Source: Lepidostoma basale (taxonomy: Eukaryota; Arthropoda; Insecta; Trichoptera; Lepidostomatidae). From it: a stretch of DNA of 64,000 nt. Below, piece by piece: positions 1-10,619 of the stretch (its first letter is position 1; every line of letters begins with the position of its first letter). A program made the translations under genes and the position numbers. Location: contig JAHDVF020000211.1 of assembly GCA_022606425.2 (NCBI GenBank), forward strand, positions 2,728,001 to 2,792,000, read 5' to 3'. The notes under the pieces were generated by a model that saw only the letters and a list, made by a program, of their open reading frames with translations, ran no database searches and was not told the origin of the DNA.

Positions 1-100
1 TTTAACATGGGAGTTTTTTTATGTTTCAGCCTAAACTTACTTTCAACTTGGGCTTATCTGTTTTATTTTTATTTTTGCAGTTTTTTAATATTCTCTCCAA

Positions 101-640
101 ATAGAAATATATCCCAAGAAGCAAAAATTGCAGTACACAGTGGAGTTCTAGTGCCAACCCTCATGTATGGAAGCTTGGAGCTTGGAGCTGGAAAAAGAAG
201 GATGAAAGCAGGATAAACGCCGTAGAAATTAGATCACTAAGAAGAATGTGCGGGAAAACGTTGTATGATAGAATACCGAATGATGAAATAAGAGAGAAAT
301 GTAAGGCAGATGACTGCATCATGGATAAAATTAAAAAAGGATCCCTGAGATGGTTTGGACATATGGAACGAATGGATGAGAGTACAATGGTTAAGAAGTT
401 GTACACAAGCAGCGTGAGTGGAAAAAGAAGCCGAGGACGACCGAGGAAAACATGGCATGACCAAATTAATCAAGTACTGAAAGGTGACCACATTCGAAGT
501 CGGAATAATCGACGTGCGTTCATGGCACGATGTATGAATGTAGAGGAAGCCCGAGAGGTATGCCAGGACAGACCATTGTGGCGATCCATCCTCTCTGCCT
601 ACCCCTCCGGGGAAATGGCGTGATGGTTAGTTAGTTAGTT
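101..640 (+). mobile_element. RTE/BovB-like LINE 3' fragment (family a)
   Basis: This is the 3' end of a non-LTR retrotransposon. It encodes the region after the reverse transcriptase, with the motifs LRWFGHMERM and GRPRKTWHDQ, and ends SAYPSGEMA then TGA at 621-623. A short TTAG tandem tail follows directly. A small duplication near 165-180 (cttggagcttggagc) shifts the frame, so the copy is dead. The motifs are those seen at the C-terminus of insect RTE-type endonuclease-reverse transcriptases. Confidence 0.85.
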
Positions 641-2848
641 TTAATATTCTCGATGACATTGATCACAGCGCTTCTTTTTACCCAGCTAGTTAGATTAACT
701 ACTACATTTCATATAACACGATACTGATGCCTTCAATTTGTGAAAGAATTCAATGAGCGTGGATTCCACATCTCGGTTCACGTGTTAAATCTAATCCATT
801 TGAAGAGCTTCCACAGAGACTTTAATTAATTGCTGGATCATTCAGCTGCTACGCTAGTTTTCTACAAATATAGATGAAAAAACTGAGCATAATCTAACAT
901 AAATCTGTGTATTTTGCTAAACTCGAATTAACTTGTAACTTGGGTGTAATCAGGGCTACCAACTTTTAAACTTGCCAAACGGTCTCCGAAACGTTGGTCG
1001 TAGAATAAACGATAATGCATGGATATACCCACAGTTTAAAAAATTATATAATTTAATCAAAATCCGACATTTTGAAGCATCAAAAAGTTTTGCCAGATAT
1101 TTTGGAATTAGCGTTATCAAAGCACATGATAACTTTTTTTATGATTGGACTCATTTCACAGTGTTTTACAAAATAAGTCAAATCTTAACGAGTTTAGTAG
1201 CTATTTGATAAAGAGTTTTTTTCTATTGCCCAGTCACAGTAAATAATAAATAAAAAGTTCTGAAATAAATAAACGTATCGTAGAATAATATATTTTTTAA
1301 ATACATTACATAAATTGAAGTCAAAGTAAAGTTCAAACAAGAAATCATATTTTAAATTATAGTAATCATTTCTTTTAAAAAAATGTTTTCACCATACCTT
1401 ACTCTGCATTTTTCTTAATCTCGAAGTTTTATTATTATTCTCCAAATATTGTAGGCTTCCATCAATTATGAGTATTTCAAGCATATTTTTTTTTTTTTTT
1501 TTTTTTCTGGCTGCCTAACACAACTGCTTTGTTTTGCTGTAAAATGTAATAATGTATTTTAACACGACACAAAATTCATCCTTACGAAAACAAAAAAATC
1601 TTAATAACTAAAGTGTCAACGTGTTAATAAATAAGACGTAATTTTATTTTGTGTGTATGTTGTTTTTTATTATGTATCCGTGAAAAAAAATCCTATGGAA
1701 ATGAAAGAAAACATATTTTTTTATACTATACTTCTGCAACATTTTGTATTTACACAGAAAGTCATTATTTTTAAATCCAAAAAAGTAATTCTACATAATG
1801 AAAGCCGAAATATCCAACAACAGGAATTTGATACATGAAAGAGGTAAGTTCAAAAAATCTTCGTGGACTTATAGAAAGAATTTTTTTTTTAATATATTTT
1901 TCCGTAAATGCTTTATAATGTTTCAGATATTTCAAAGTAACGTTTAAAAAATCTGTTTGGTTTATATTTCAGTAATAACCTTTTTTAAACAAACTATGAG
2001 TCCACGAGTGTTAAATTATTTGTAAATGTAAATAATGCTTGTGTAATTTTATTAACCTATCAATATCTTTTTGTATATATAACATCAGTCGTCATATTAG
2101 GCGGGGCTTGTATCATGACTGCACACTATGATAATAAATCAATATTATTATATTTATTAATATAATAATTAAAGTTATATCGTTTGCATTCCTCTCTGTA
2201 AAAACGATAACTTTTGACTTTTTTTGTAAAAGATTAAATTCATATTTATGCAATTAATGTACATACTTAAAGCAATTTAGAAATTATTTCTAGAATTCTG
2301 ATATATCTTAATATATGTATTATAAATAAAAAATAACAATATATATTAGTTTTTTTTTAAGTTTTTTTTTTATATTACTGTGACATTGACAGACTTGTTG
2401 ATGTTAACAAGGATGATGAAACCAGTCACACAAATATATAAAAAAGGAGAAGAAATTTAATGGAAAAATAGAATATCTTTCGGAACGTTCAGTACTTAGA
2501 TAAAAAAAAATTTAAATAAAAAGTTAGCCATTAAATGTAATTAAGTAATAAATTAATAATATTATGTTCAAACATCTTTTTATTCATTTACCTTATACAA
2601 TTCTAATCAAATTCGTTTGTATATTCCGTTGAAAATAAAATTCAAAAATCACGATAGAGACTTTATTCATAAAATCATAAAAGTACTATAAAACGATGAA
2701 ATTAAATTCTGCGAACCCTATAAATTGCCAAATATGATTAGAATCTCCATATAAAAAATATCGATGGTCTAATAGGAGCAAATTGAAATTATATTTCTTC
2801 ATAAAACAATAAAAGTGTTTGTTTAAATTTTTATATAACTTTTTTCAG
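641..2848. other. AT-rich non-coding stretch, probably intron or 5' flank of TIL block 1
   Basis: No coding exon or recognised repeat was found here. There is a 22-base T run ending at about 1506 and many short A/T runs. The open frames in it are short and lack coding character. A signal-peptide exon for the TIL gene was looked for and not found. Confidence 0.5.
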
Positions 2849-3019
2849 CTAAGTGCACAAACCCCAACGAAATATATTACAGATGTATACCGTGCATTGG
2901 AAGCTGCACGAATAAGAATCCTCTTTGTAATAAAATGTGCGTCAACGGGTGCTCATGTAAACAGGGCTACATCAAAAGAAATGAAACAGACAGTACTTGC
3001 ATACTCGAATCGGATTGCC
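2849..3019 (+). CDS. TIL-domain exon A, block 1 (multi-TIL protease inhibitor)
   Basis: The exon encodes one trypsin-inhibitor-like domain with ten cysteines. It begins AKCTNPNEIYYRC and contains GCSCKQGYI and DSTCIL. It is preceded by tttttcag and followed by gtaagt, and its 171 bases keep phase 1 at both ends. Proteins of this family (Ascaris-type TIL inhibitors) are secreted and block serine proteases or metalloproteases through a loop held by disulfides. It is closest to exon G of block 2 by eye. The upstream exon carrying the start and signal peptide is not in view. Confidence 0.85.
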
Positions 3020-3199
3020 GTAAGTATCATATCATTTTGCTATACGATAATTCATGGCTTTGTAAATAGTAAAATATTTATGATAATTAATCGATTACAA
3101 TAGTGGATTGTAACACTTGACGATGCCAACAATAGTTGACGAAACAACTCTCGCGATAATTTTATAGATTTTAAATAAATAAAATGTGATACAGCGTTC

Positions 3200-3415
3200 C
3201 AAATTCTTCTTCTTCTTCTCCCTCGCCTATTGCCGTCCACTCCTGGACAAAGGCCTTCTCCATTCGCTTCCATGTTACTTTGTCCTGTGCAGACTGCATC
3301 CAGATTATTCCGACATGTCTGTTCAGATCATCCTTGCACCGTAGTTGCGGTTGCCCTACACTTCTCTTTGCCGTCCACGGTCTCCAAGTCAGCAGTCTTC
3401 TTGTCCATCAATTGT
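3200..3415 (-). mobile_element. RTE-like LINE 3' fragment (family c)
   Basis: The minus strand encodes the family-c C-terminus (WRPWTAKR...GRPQLRW...EWTG in other copies), followed by a GAA-type microsatellite tail seen here as cttcttcttcttc at 3209-3221. It lies in the intron after exon A, immediately beside a second RTE fragment of another family. Confidence 0.75.
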
Positions 3416-3474
3416 TGCAAATTGTTCCAAATCAAACAGTTAATATTGTTTATTTTGTTTTGCCACTTACATAG

Positions 3475-3700
3475 TACTGTATTCTCCTTCTGGTGCCATG
3501 TTTATCTTACGTTGGCGATCACTGCATCGAAAGCATCTCTGTCCTGCGCCACTTGGAACAGGATCTCAATTCTGCTCATTCCTATCCATTTTCTTATAGA
3601 TAATGGACATAAATGATAACTGACTTCTACCAACTTCCCTACGTCCCTCTATTTTGCCTCGAAGGAGGTGGTATCTATTTCGCCTTAGCATATGACCCAA
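3475..3700 (-). mobile_element. RTE-like LINE 3' fragment (family b), first part
   Basis: The reverse complement encodes a C-terminus related to VIANVGGT at 61.8 kb. The same family matches the minus strand at 35.83-36.24 kb. Its 5' continuation resumes at about 4445 beyond a CR1-like insertion. Confidence 0.7.
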
Positions 3701-4445
3701 ATATCAAATCAAATCAATTTATTTACTCAAAAGACATTACTAACAGTTTAAGTGTTTGAGGCATCTAATTAAGTACAGGTAAAATATTATACACATATAA
3801 CATAATACCCGAAACGCATCAGAGATGGTTCGACATCAGGACGACAAGATACTTTCTAAAGTCAAGAGTATTTGTCCCCTGAACGAAACATCACTAATAT
3901 GAAAGACGTCGATCTCCAAGGAGGCAACGTTCAGCAGACTAATTGCTCTTCCCACCGGAGGCAGATTGGTTCTGGCGGCCGGTAGGTAAAACAATCTATG
4001 GTGCCACTGTCGGAGATATCTATCAGCAACAAAAACACCAACTCCAGCACTGCCTGGTTCTCGAAATATCCCCTGATTTATCTAAAGAAATGGGTTATAA
4101 GATGCCCACCTCTTTGAAGCTGTACAGAATTGGTTCCGAGCATTTCCAAAAGAAATGCTATGGAATAGAGTCACGGATAACTACCATACTCCCTCGTGTA
4201 GAGATACCTCAGATTTTTTTTTCTGAACCCTCTCCATCATAACAGGATATCTCGCCTCGCGAGGACTCCATATCACAGAACCACTTTCGAGTCTGCTCCG
4301 AATCAACGGGTTGTATACAACTCTGAGCACATTGGGATCCCTGGAAACTCTTTCGGTTCGAACGATAAAGCCCAACATCCTCAGTGCAATATCACAAATC
4401 TTCTCGATATCTGCACGAAAAGTCAGCCTACTCTCATAGATATAT
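3700..4445 (-). mobile_element. CR1-like LINE 3' end nested in RTE family b
   Basis: The minus strand carries a LINE ORF2 C-terminal region and 3' end. Its terminal tail reads as repeats of TTTGA (caaatcaaatcaa on the + strand). Related copies lie at 33.26-33.74 kb (+) and 60.85-61.31 kb (-), where the protein has the segment CRTNLPLVIPVGRAIKLLN. It interrupts an RTE copy whose halves lie on either side. Many frame breaks are present. Confidence 0.65.
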
Positions 4446-4545
4446 AAGACCTTTCTATTGACAATAGCTATCTATTGGCTCTGGCTCACTGTAGTCGTCT
4501 GCGTTTCTGACCCTATCGATCCACGAACATAAATAAACTGAAAAT
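4445..4545 (-). mobile_element. RTE-like fragment (family b), second part
   Basis: The minus strand matches the segment at 36060-36160, which reads ctattggctctgg on the + strand. It is the continuation of the RTE copy at 3475-3700, split by the CR1-like insertion. Confidence 0.6.
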
Positions 4546-4784
4546 TTCTAGTAAATAAAATTAAAAGTATCAAGGTTTCCAATAAAGGGTTGCTTGCGAT
4601 AAATGCCCAATCGTTAAATATAATTCACGTCTCGTAGATGGGTGAATCATTGCAATCTCTAATAAATGCGATTCGTATCGTTTTGGAAGCATCTTGAACT
4701 ACTATGCAATTTATAGATAGATAAAGCCCAGATAATGTCATTAAATTTATTATCATTACGGTTTATGATTTATCTCCACTATAG

Positions 4785-5189
4785 ACGAATGTGTGGCAAA
4801 TCTGTATATGATAGAGTGACAAATGCAAGTATAAGAAGTGAATGTGGTGCGAATGAAAGTGTTATGAACAAAATAAGGAAAGGGTCATTAAGATGGTTTG
4901 GACACATGGAAAGAATGAGTGAAGACAGAATGGTAGAGAAGGTATATGTAAACGGCGTGAACGGAGCTAGACAAAGAGGAAGGCCGAGGAAAACGTGGCA
5001 CGATCAAATCAATCAAATTTTGAATGTCGGTCGCGTGAGGAGTCGGAGAAATCGACGTGCGTGCATGACAAGATGTATGAATGTAGAGGAAGCGAGAGAA
5101 GTATGTCAGGACAGAACAGTGTGGCGTTCCATTCTTTCTGCCTACCCCTCCGGGGAGACGGCGTGATGGTTAGTTAGTTAGTTAGTTAG
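4785..5189 (+). mobile_element. RTE-like LINE 3' fragment (family a) with 10-bp target duplication
   Basis: The coding part has RRMCGKSVYDR, SLRWFGHMERM and GRPRKTWHDQ, ends SAYPSGETA then TGA at 5164-5166, and is followed by a TTAG tail. Exact direct repeats tccactatag flank it (4775-4784 and 5190-5199), which marks the insertion ends. It appears to sit inside an older copy of the same family. Confidence 0.9.
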
Positions 5190-5199
5190 TCCACTATAG

Positions 5200-5630
5200 C
5201 AAAGATGGCAGCAAGTAAAGGAGTTCTTGTTCCAACCCATATGAATGAGAGCGAAACATGGAACAGGCATAAGAAGGATGAAAGTAGAATAAATGCAGTA
5301 GAAATGAGAACTATGTGTATGATAGTGTCGAATAAAAATATAAGAATTGAAAGCGGTGCGAGTAATGTAAGAACTTTAAGGTGGTTTTGAGACGTGGAAA
5401 GAATGAATTAAGAAATAATAGTTAAGAAAGTATTATACATGTTTACGAAAATAACTGAACTAGAAAAATAATGAAGACCGAGGAAAACATGACACGATCA
5501 AATCATTCATATTTTAAATGTCGGCCGAATGAGTTGGAGAAGTGGACGTGCGTTTATGATACGATGCATGAATGTCCTTTATTTCTGCTTACCCTTCATC
5601 GAAACGGCACGGTGGTTAGTTAGTATTGAA
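5200..5630 (+). mobile_element. Degenerate RTE-like fragment (family a)
   Basis: It resumes with GVLVPTHMNESETW and KKDESRINAVEMR, then decays through stops. It ends in a remnant ggcacggtggttagttag tail near 5605-5622. It is probably the host copy into which the element at 4785-5189 inserted. Confidence 0.7.
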
Positions 5631-5759
5631 TTATTAATTTATTTCATAAGGATGTCATTGACGCCCCTTTTGGAAAATCCTCTGGGGGGAAATACCACCC
5701 CCGTTGGGGCTGGGGTTGTGTTTTAGCCAATTAATGTTAATCTAATATATAAATTTTAG

Positions 5760-5897
5760 CATCACAATGTAAAGAAAACGAAAAATTCATTAGCTGCGGA
5801 TCTAAATGTCCCGCAACCTGCGTTCCAGGATGCAATTGCAAAGAAGGATTCATCCGTCAGTCTGAAGCAGGAGAGTGCATCCCTATCGAAAAATGCT
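5760..5897 (+). CDS. TIL-domain exon B, block 1, with shortened loop
   Basis: The exon is flanked by attttag and gtacgt and keeps phase 1 at both ends (138 bases). It begins ASQCKENEKFISCGSKC and then reads CPATCVPGCNC, followed by KEGFIRQ and GECIPIEKC. Other exons here have 57-58 codons and about 12 further residues, with two cysteines, between the fourth cysteine and the GCxC pair. In TIL inhibitors that segment includes the protease-binding loop. The reading frame is intact, so it may be expressed as an 8-cysteine domain. Confidence 0.8.
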
Positions 5898-5934
5898 GTA
5901 CGTGTTATATATCTTGTATTCAATTTAATTCAAA

Positions 5935-6285
5935 CTGCTTACTGCCTAATGTTTCTGCTTAATGCTTACCCCTAATCTTAATAAATGGCGCTAATGCAGA
6001 TTGAACTAAAAAAATATGAGGTGTTTCTCAACATGGAAACAAAATACATCTTTCAAAAAAATTGGCAGACGTGGTGGTCGTAAGAAGGGTGGAATGAGGA
6101 ATGTTGACTAATGACAGGTCATAAGTCCCGTAAACGCCTCGACCACCATATTCTATTTCCAAAGAAAAACAATTTACATCTTCGTCTCTATTGAGATACA
6201 ATTAATCCTTAAAATGATTAACCCGCAGTGAGTAAAATCCCGTATTTGTCTACAAGTATTTGTATACATTGAAAATGGTGCCAAT
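5935..6285 (-). repeat. AGAGACGAAGAT interspersed repeat, near-full copy
   Basis: This is an interspersed non-coding repeat found about ten times in the window. In + orientation it starts ggattaattgtatctcaat and has the core ggacttatgacctgtcat. This copy runs from a gcttaatgctta end to a gtatttgtatacatt end. It lies in the intron after exon B. The family has no clear terminal inverted repeats. Confidence 0.75.
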
Positions 6286-6445
6286 TAGAAATCTGAATGT
6301 CAGAAAATTATAAAAACTCAATCATATAAACATAATTTACTTATTTAATATATAATAAATGCTCGATTACTTTCTGGTTTTACATTGATTTATTTATAAC
6401 ATTGATTTATAAATAATATTTTATAAAACAAAAAAATACATTTAG

Positions 6446-6700
6446 ACGATTTTCGTGGCCGAGTGGTAAGTGCATATTCTGCCACCCCGAAAGTTCCAGG
6501 TTCGATTCCTGACGACGGCAGTGTGATTGTCACACTGCTTTTGGTCTGGTTAAGAATTCACGTGACAATAAAATGGCGATAGATTAGCTACCTATCACAT
6601 GTCACGGGAATCACTATGCTAGCTATAATACCCTTTACATCAATTTGGCTCATGCTGTCACGATGTAAAAGAGCGATTCAACAAAATAATAATAATAAAC
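6446..6700 (+). mobile_element. tRNA-derived SINE, full-length copy
   Basis: The head contains an A-box-like tggccgagtgg (6456-6466) and a perfect B box ggttcgattcc (6499-6509), the internal RNA polymerase III promoter of tRNA-derived SINEs. A unique body (cacgtgacaataaaatggcgatag) follows and the copy ends in an AAT repeat tail. At least seven further partial copies occur in the window. It is not a functional tRNA gene because there is no acceptor-stem partner after the B box. Confidence 0.85.
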
Positions 6701-6884
6701 AAAATTTCTCAATATTGTTTATATATTTTTGTATATAAATAAATCAAGGTAAAACCAAAAAGCTATCGAGCTTTCATTATACATCAATTAATATACATCC
6801 TGTATAATGGAGTTTTATCAAATTAAAGCGCATTCATAAATAATTTATTAAATTACATAATACGAATGACAACGCCTGTTTTCT

Positions 6885-7078
6885 AACTAATCATCACGCC
6901 GTCTCTCCGAAGGGGTAGGCAGAATGAATGTACCACCACACTGTTCTTTCCTGATATGTTTTTTTTTATTCCTCAACATTCATACATCGTTTGATGCACA
7001 CACGTCGATTTCTCCGACTCCTTACGTAGCCTACATTCAATATTTGATTTATTTAATCATGCCACGTTTTCCTTAAAG
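6885..7078 (-). mobile_element. RTE-like 3' fragment (family a)
   Basis: The minus strand has the family-a 3' end: catcacgccgtct, ggggtaggcagaa, then the antisense of the NVEEAREVCQ region with frame damage. It lies in the intron between exons B and C. Confidence 0.8.
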
Positions 7079-7407
7079 TGTTATTATATATTATGTAAAT
7101 GACATGTTTTGCCTTTCTGAGGCATTATCAAATTGTCACATTTGATAATGACAGGCGAAATGTATCATTCGCATAAAATATAAAAAAACTTTACAGCATT
7201 TTTCAATAAACAATAAACAGATAGATTTTACTCAACGTTGTTATACTCAGCATTGTTATACTCAATATTATTTTACTCAGCATTGTTGTAACATCTTGTA
7301 TTCAGGAACAAATAGATTATACTCAGCAATGTTATAACATAATCTAATCTAACTTCCCAAAGATGAATAGGGAATGTTTGTGATCAAATTAACTCAATTT
7401 AGACAAA

Positions 7408-7620
7408 TATCATAAATATTACACTACTTACAAAGCCATGAAATATCGTAAAGTAAAATGACATGAAACTTACGGCAATCCAATTCGAGTATTCAAGTAC
7501 TGTATGTTGTCTGTTTCATTCCTCTTGAAGTAGAACTGTTTACATGAGCAGCCATTGACGCACTTATTACAAAAAAGGTTCTTATCCGTACAGCTTCCAA
7601 TGTACTGTAATACTACTATG
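7408..7620 (-). pseudogene. Inverted decayed copy of TIL exon A with intron flank
   Basis: The reverse complement matches exon A (2849-3019) and about 70 bases of its 3' intron. Shared stretches include cattggaagctg, aaacagacag, ggattgccgtaagt and ttcatggctttgtaa. A deletion of about 11 bases follows tattacag, an extra aacatac follows acagac, and several substitutions break the frame. It sits in the opposite orientation to the gene, between exons B and C, so it cannot be spliced into the gene's transcript. It is probably a relic of an inverted local duplication. Confidence 0.8.
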
Positions 7621-7639
7621 ACAATAAAGTACGGGGAAA

Positions 7640-8560
7640 TCGTAACTAGAACGCAAAATATTTAAATAGCCATTAATATTTATTTGGTCGCCTTCAAAGT
7701 ATCCCCCATTGGATGTAATACATATATCGCACGTTGAAAACAAAAGTGACACTATACAAAAATCTCAATTTTTCAGTACGGTCATTTAAAGTTTTTGTGA
7801 AGTCAATAACTTGACTGTGAGTAGAAATATATCTAATGTTGTTGTTTTATATATTAGTTTAGATATTATTCTATCAGAATCTAGTTGATTTTAATTAGGT
7901 TAATAAGCAGGCAAAACTTTAATTGACCATACTGAAAAATTGAGATTTTTGTATAGTGTCACTTTTGTTTTCAACGTGCGATATGTCAGCGTTTTTTTCA
8001 CTCTAAAAATATTTCTGGTAGGCACTTTCTGGTATGGTCTTTTACACCTTCCAGGACTTTTGTTTTAGGGTTTCAATTACCCGGAAACGGGATTCACGGA
8101 GCGACAATTTAAGTTTTGGGAACACACGATAGTCACAGAGAGCCAAATTCAGAGAATATGGTAGTTGATCGATTGTATTTTTCGCGTTTTTGGCCTTGAA
8201 TTCGGTCACAATTGTGGCTCTGGGAGATGGCGCATTATCGTGGTGCAAAATCCATGAAATGTTTTTCCACAATTCCAGTCGTTTCTGGTAGATTTTTTCA
8301 CGCAAACGCTTAAATACTACCAAATACTATTTCTTATTGAGCGTTTGACCCTCTGTGACGCATTCATGATGGACCACAATGCGAACTGGTTCACAGATTG
8401 CATTTATTTTTAGCATAGTAATTAAGGAGAGTCCTACAAATTTAGCAACAAAAAATTTTAGGCTAATTTCCATCACAATTTACGGAAACTTTATTGTCAT
8501 GAGGTATATTGGGCTTTGTGCACTTCGCTGAAAAGTTCTATAAAAAACTAACATTGTTAG
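7640..8560 (-). mobile_element. Degenerate mariner-like element, interrupted by a MITE
   Basis: The minus strand encodes mariner transposase pieces: WILHHDNAPSPRATIV (catalytic Asp in HDNA), then CDYRVFPKLKLSLR, and beyond the interruption NADICITSNGGYFEGDQI near the C-terminus. The usual SPDLA...D motif is damaged (SLNLALCDY). Frameshifts and stops are present. The palindromic MITE at 7727-7981 is inserted in its 3' part. Confidence 0.8.
7727..7981. mobile_element. TA-flanked palindromic MITE (255 bp) nested in mariner remnant
   Basis: Terminal inverted repeats of about 60 bases begin tcgcacgttgaaaac and continue gtgacactatac. They are flanked by TA on both sides (7725-7726 and 7982-7983), as expected for Tc1/mariner-type cut-and-paste. 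Removing the element and one TA rejoins the mariner coding sequence. The centre is AT-rich and non-coding. Confidence 0.85.
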
Positions 8561-8594
8561 TACTTTTTTTGTTTTATAAAAAAAAAATCGAAAC

Positions 8595-8635
8595 TGGGAA
8601 CGTCGTGATGGTTAGTTAGTATTAGTTAATTTTAA
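8595..8635 (+). mobile_element. Isolated RTE family-a tail
   Basis: Only cgtcgtgatggttagttag is recognisable. It is the extreme 3' end of a heavily truncated or decayed family-a copy. Confidence 0.5.
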
Positions 8636-8743
8636 TCCTGCTATTTTTGATATTCCCTCAGGAACACATTTCCGATCTCGAATTTTGTTAATGGGTACCA
8701 TTAATAAATTTAATTTATTTTTATTTATACATGATATAACTAA

Positions 8744-9285
8744 CAACTAACCATCACGCCGTCTCCCCGAAAGGGTAGGCAGAAAGAATGGACTGTCACA
8801 CTTTATCCGATGCGCCACTCCATCCTTCTCTTTTCGCCCCGCGGGAGACGCGGTGTGATGGGTTGCAAACCTCATCGCCACCAATAGGCATCTCCCGCGC
8901 ACACTTCGATCTTCCAACATCCACAAAATAAATCTCAAACAAATAATATAAAATACAATGATATAAAATAAAATAACAAAATAAAATTAATTTAACACAA
9001 AATGTTATTTTTAGATGGTGCACATATTGTTTATTATATGATTTAATTAATGTTCCACGTATCCACCTTTTTTTTTTAATTAGCAGTAATTAGGCACTTA
9101 AAACCAACCAACACAAGCAAGAACTTGAAAATAATATTGAAGAAATTATTCAAATTCTCATTGGAACAAATGAAAAATTTTTTTTTGCACCTGTCAAAAT
9201 TCTTTATATAAACGAAAAAACTTGTATAATTTTGACATCAAAACAGTACAAACGTATTACGTATTACGTGTCACAATTAAATGAT
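8744..9285 (-). mobile_element. Non-autonomous retroelement with RTE 3' tail, copy 1
   Basis: Read on the minus strand, the last 60 or so bases (ccattctttctgcctaccc...ggcgtgatggttag) are the RTE family-a 3' end, but everything upstream is unrelated to RTE coding sequence. That body has a GC-rich module (cgcgggaga...tctcccgcg) and an AT-rich 5' portion. Related copies lie at 43250-43937 and 58280-59012. Shared 3' ends are how SINE-like elements recruit LINE machinery. This copy is 5'-truncated. Confidence 0.8.
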
Positions 9286-9396
9286 ATACTCGTACATGAT
9301 ATACATTTGATAAAAAAATTATGGACTGTACTTGTCTAACTAGGCCTGTATCGTGACGTTTCTGAGACGTTTATGACAATTTACAAAAATATCGAA

Positions 9397-9449
9397 TGTT
9401 TACACTCAGGAAGAGTGGGTACAGTCCGAAACATGTACCATATAACATT
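9397..9449 (+). other. Hammerhead-like motif upstream of exon C
   Basis: The segment has gaatgttta, then ctcaggaagag, a hairpin, tccgaaacatgtacc, and a closing tataacattc that complements the opening strand. The layout resembles stem I, CTGANGA, stem II, GAAAC, short stem III. The ctcagga core departs from the consensus. No activity is implied by sequence alone. Confidence 0.35.
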
Positions 9450-9509
9450 CCTGTAGGTAAAGTGTTTTTTTTTATTCATATTTAAAAGCTTGACTCCTTC
9501 TTGTTTTAG

Positions 9510-9680
9510 CACCAGAATGTCCACCAAATGAATTTTATAATAACTGCGGAACAGAATGTCCACCTACATGCGGCAATAGAATTCCCAGGTGTTCAAAGAT
9601 GTGTAGCCAAGGATGTTTCTGCAAGGATGGATACATCCGCCGATTCGAAGGAGCCGAATGCATCCCGATCGAGAAATGTC
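9510..9680 (+). CDS. TIL-domain exon C, block 1
   Basis: The exon has acceptor ttttag and donor gtatgt, phase 1 on both sides, and 171 bases. It encodes a canonical ten-cysteine TIL domain: APECPPNEFYNNCGTEC, PPTCGNRIPRCSKMC, GCFCKDGYI, then ECIPIEKC. It is the best in-window reference for the complete loop between the fourth and sixth cysteines that exon B lacks. It most resembles exon D. Confidence 0.9.
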
Positions 9681-9720
9681 GTATGTACATTTAAATAATT
9701 ATGTAATATTATAATTTAGA

Positions 9721-10345
9721 ACTCCTAACGTGTGAAAGTAAAGCATGGAATCGGTAAAAGAAGAATGAAAGTAGGATAATTTCCGTAGATATGAGATAAC
9801 TAAGAAGAATATGCGGATAAAATTTAGAAAGTGCCACTCAACATATCGTAGGTTCGGTAAGACAAGGGCACAATTGAACGTTTTGTAACTTTCATTAGAG
9901 ACATTTGAAGATTTTTGAAAAATAATATCGTGTTGTTCTGGCTATATTGATCATACACTATCGCCCTCTGGCAAAATGAGACTGAACTTAATTAGCGACT
10001 TTGTTCCTACAGATAAAGGGATGTTTTAAAAATACATTGGCATACATAACTCATTTTGAGAATTTTTAACAATTATGCCCTTGTCTTACCGAAGGTGCGA
10101 TATGAAACGAATGGATGAGAGAAGAATGGTATTGTAAATGGAAAAAGATGTTGAGGAAGGCCGAGAAAGAAAATAATAAAGATTAATAATTGAAAGGTGG
10201 TCATGTTCGGATTTGAAACAATCGACGAGTGTGCGTGTGTGTGTGAACTTAGAAGGGGCGCGAGGGTGATTATGTTAGGATAGAACATTGTGGCGGTTCG
10301 TTTTCTCTGCCTACCCCTCCGGATAAACGGTGTGATGGTTATTTG
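9721..10345 (+). mobile_element. Degenerate RTE-like fragment (family a), split by a MITE
   Basis: Left part 9721-9845 shows the gtgaaagtaaagcatgga, agaagaatgaaagtaggat and ctaagaagaatatgcgg segments. After the MITE it continues at 10103 with gaaacgaatggatgagag and ends ctgcctacccctccgg, tgatggtt near 10340. It is full of stops. Confidence 0.7.
9846..10100. mobile_element. TA-flanked MITE (255 bp) nested in RTE fragment
   Basis: Inverted ends of about 34 bases share ttcggtaagacaagggca, starting tcgta on the left and tcgca on the right. TA flanks both ends (9844-9845 and 10101-10102). Its length equals that of the MITE at 7727-7981, and both carry tcgca-type ends. Confidence 0.85.
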
Positions 10346-10619
10346 TTTATGTTAAATATTTTTTTTATTATTTATTTTAACTTTCTAATTCAAATGTTAA
10401 TAGCACATTCAACATTTTATTGGGAACATATTGAAAATCGCAATATGATGGCTGTGTTTACGATAAAAGACTGAATAACTACTATATGCATGAATAAAAC
10501 CCTTAGTATAAATATTATAATAAAGTGAATACAAAAAAATAATAATTCAAATTAAATTTTTGGATACAAAAAATACTGAGGAATTGAAAAAAGGACGCTG
10601 TTAATGTACCATTTTTATT

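Noticed and set aside
7..216. Hydrophobic 69-codon frame at the window start as a signal-peptide exon for the TIL gene
   Set aside because: It runs into RTE coding sequence and has no phase-1 donor after the hydrophobic part.
6446..6520. A tRNA gene at the A-box/B-box segment
   Set aside because: The boxes are good but there is no closing acceptor stem, and the sequence continues into a repeated SINE body with an AAT tail.
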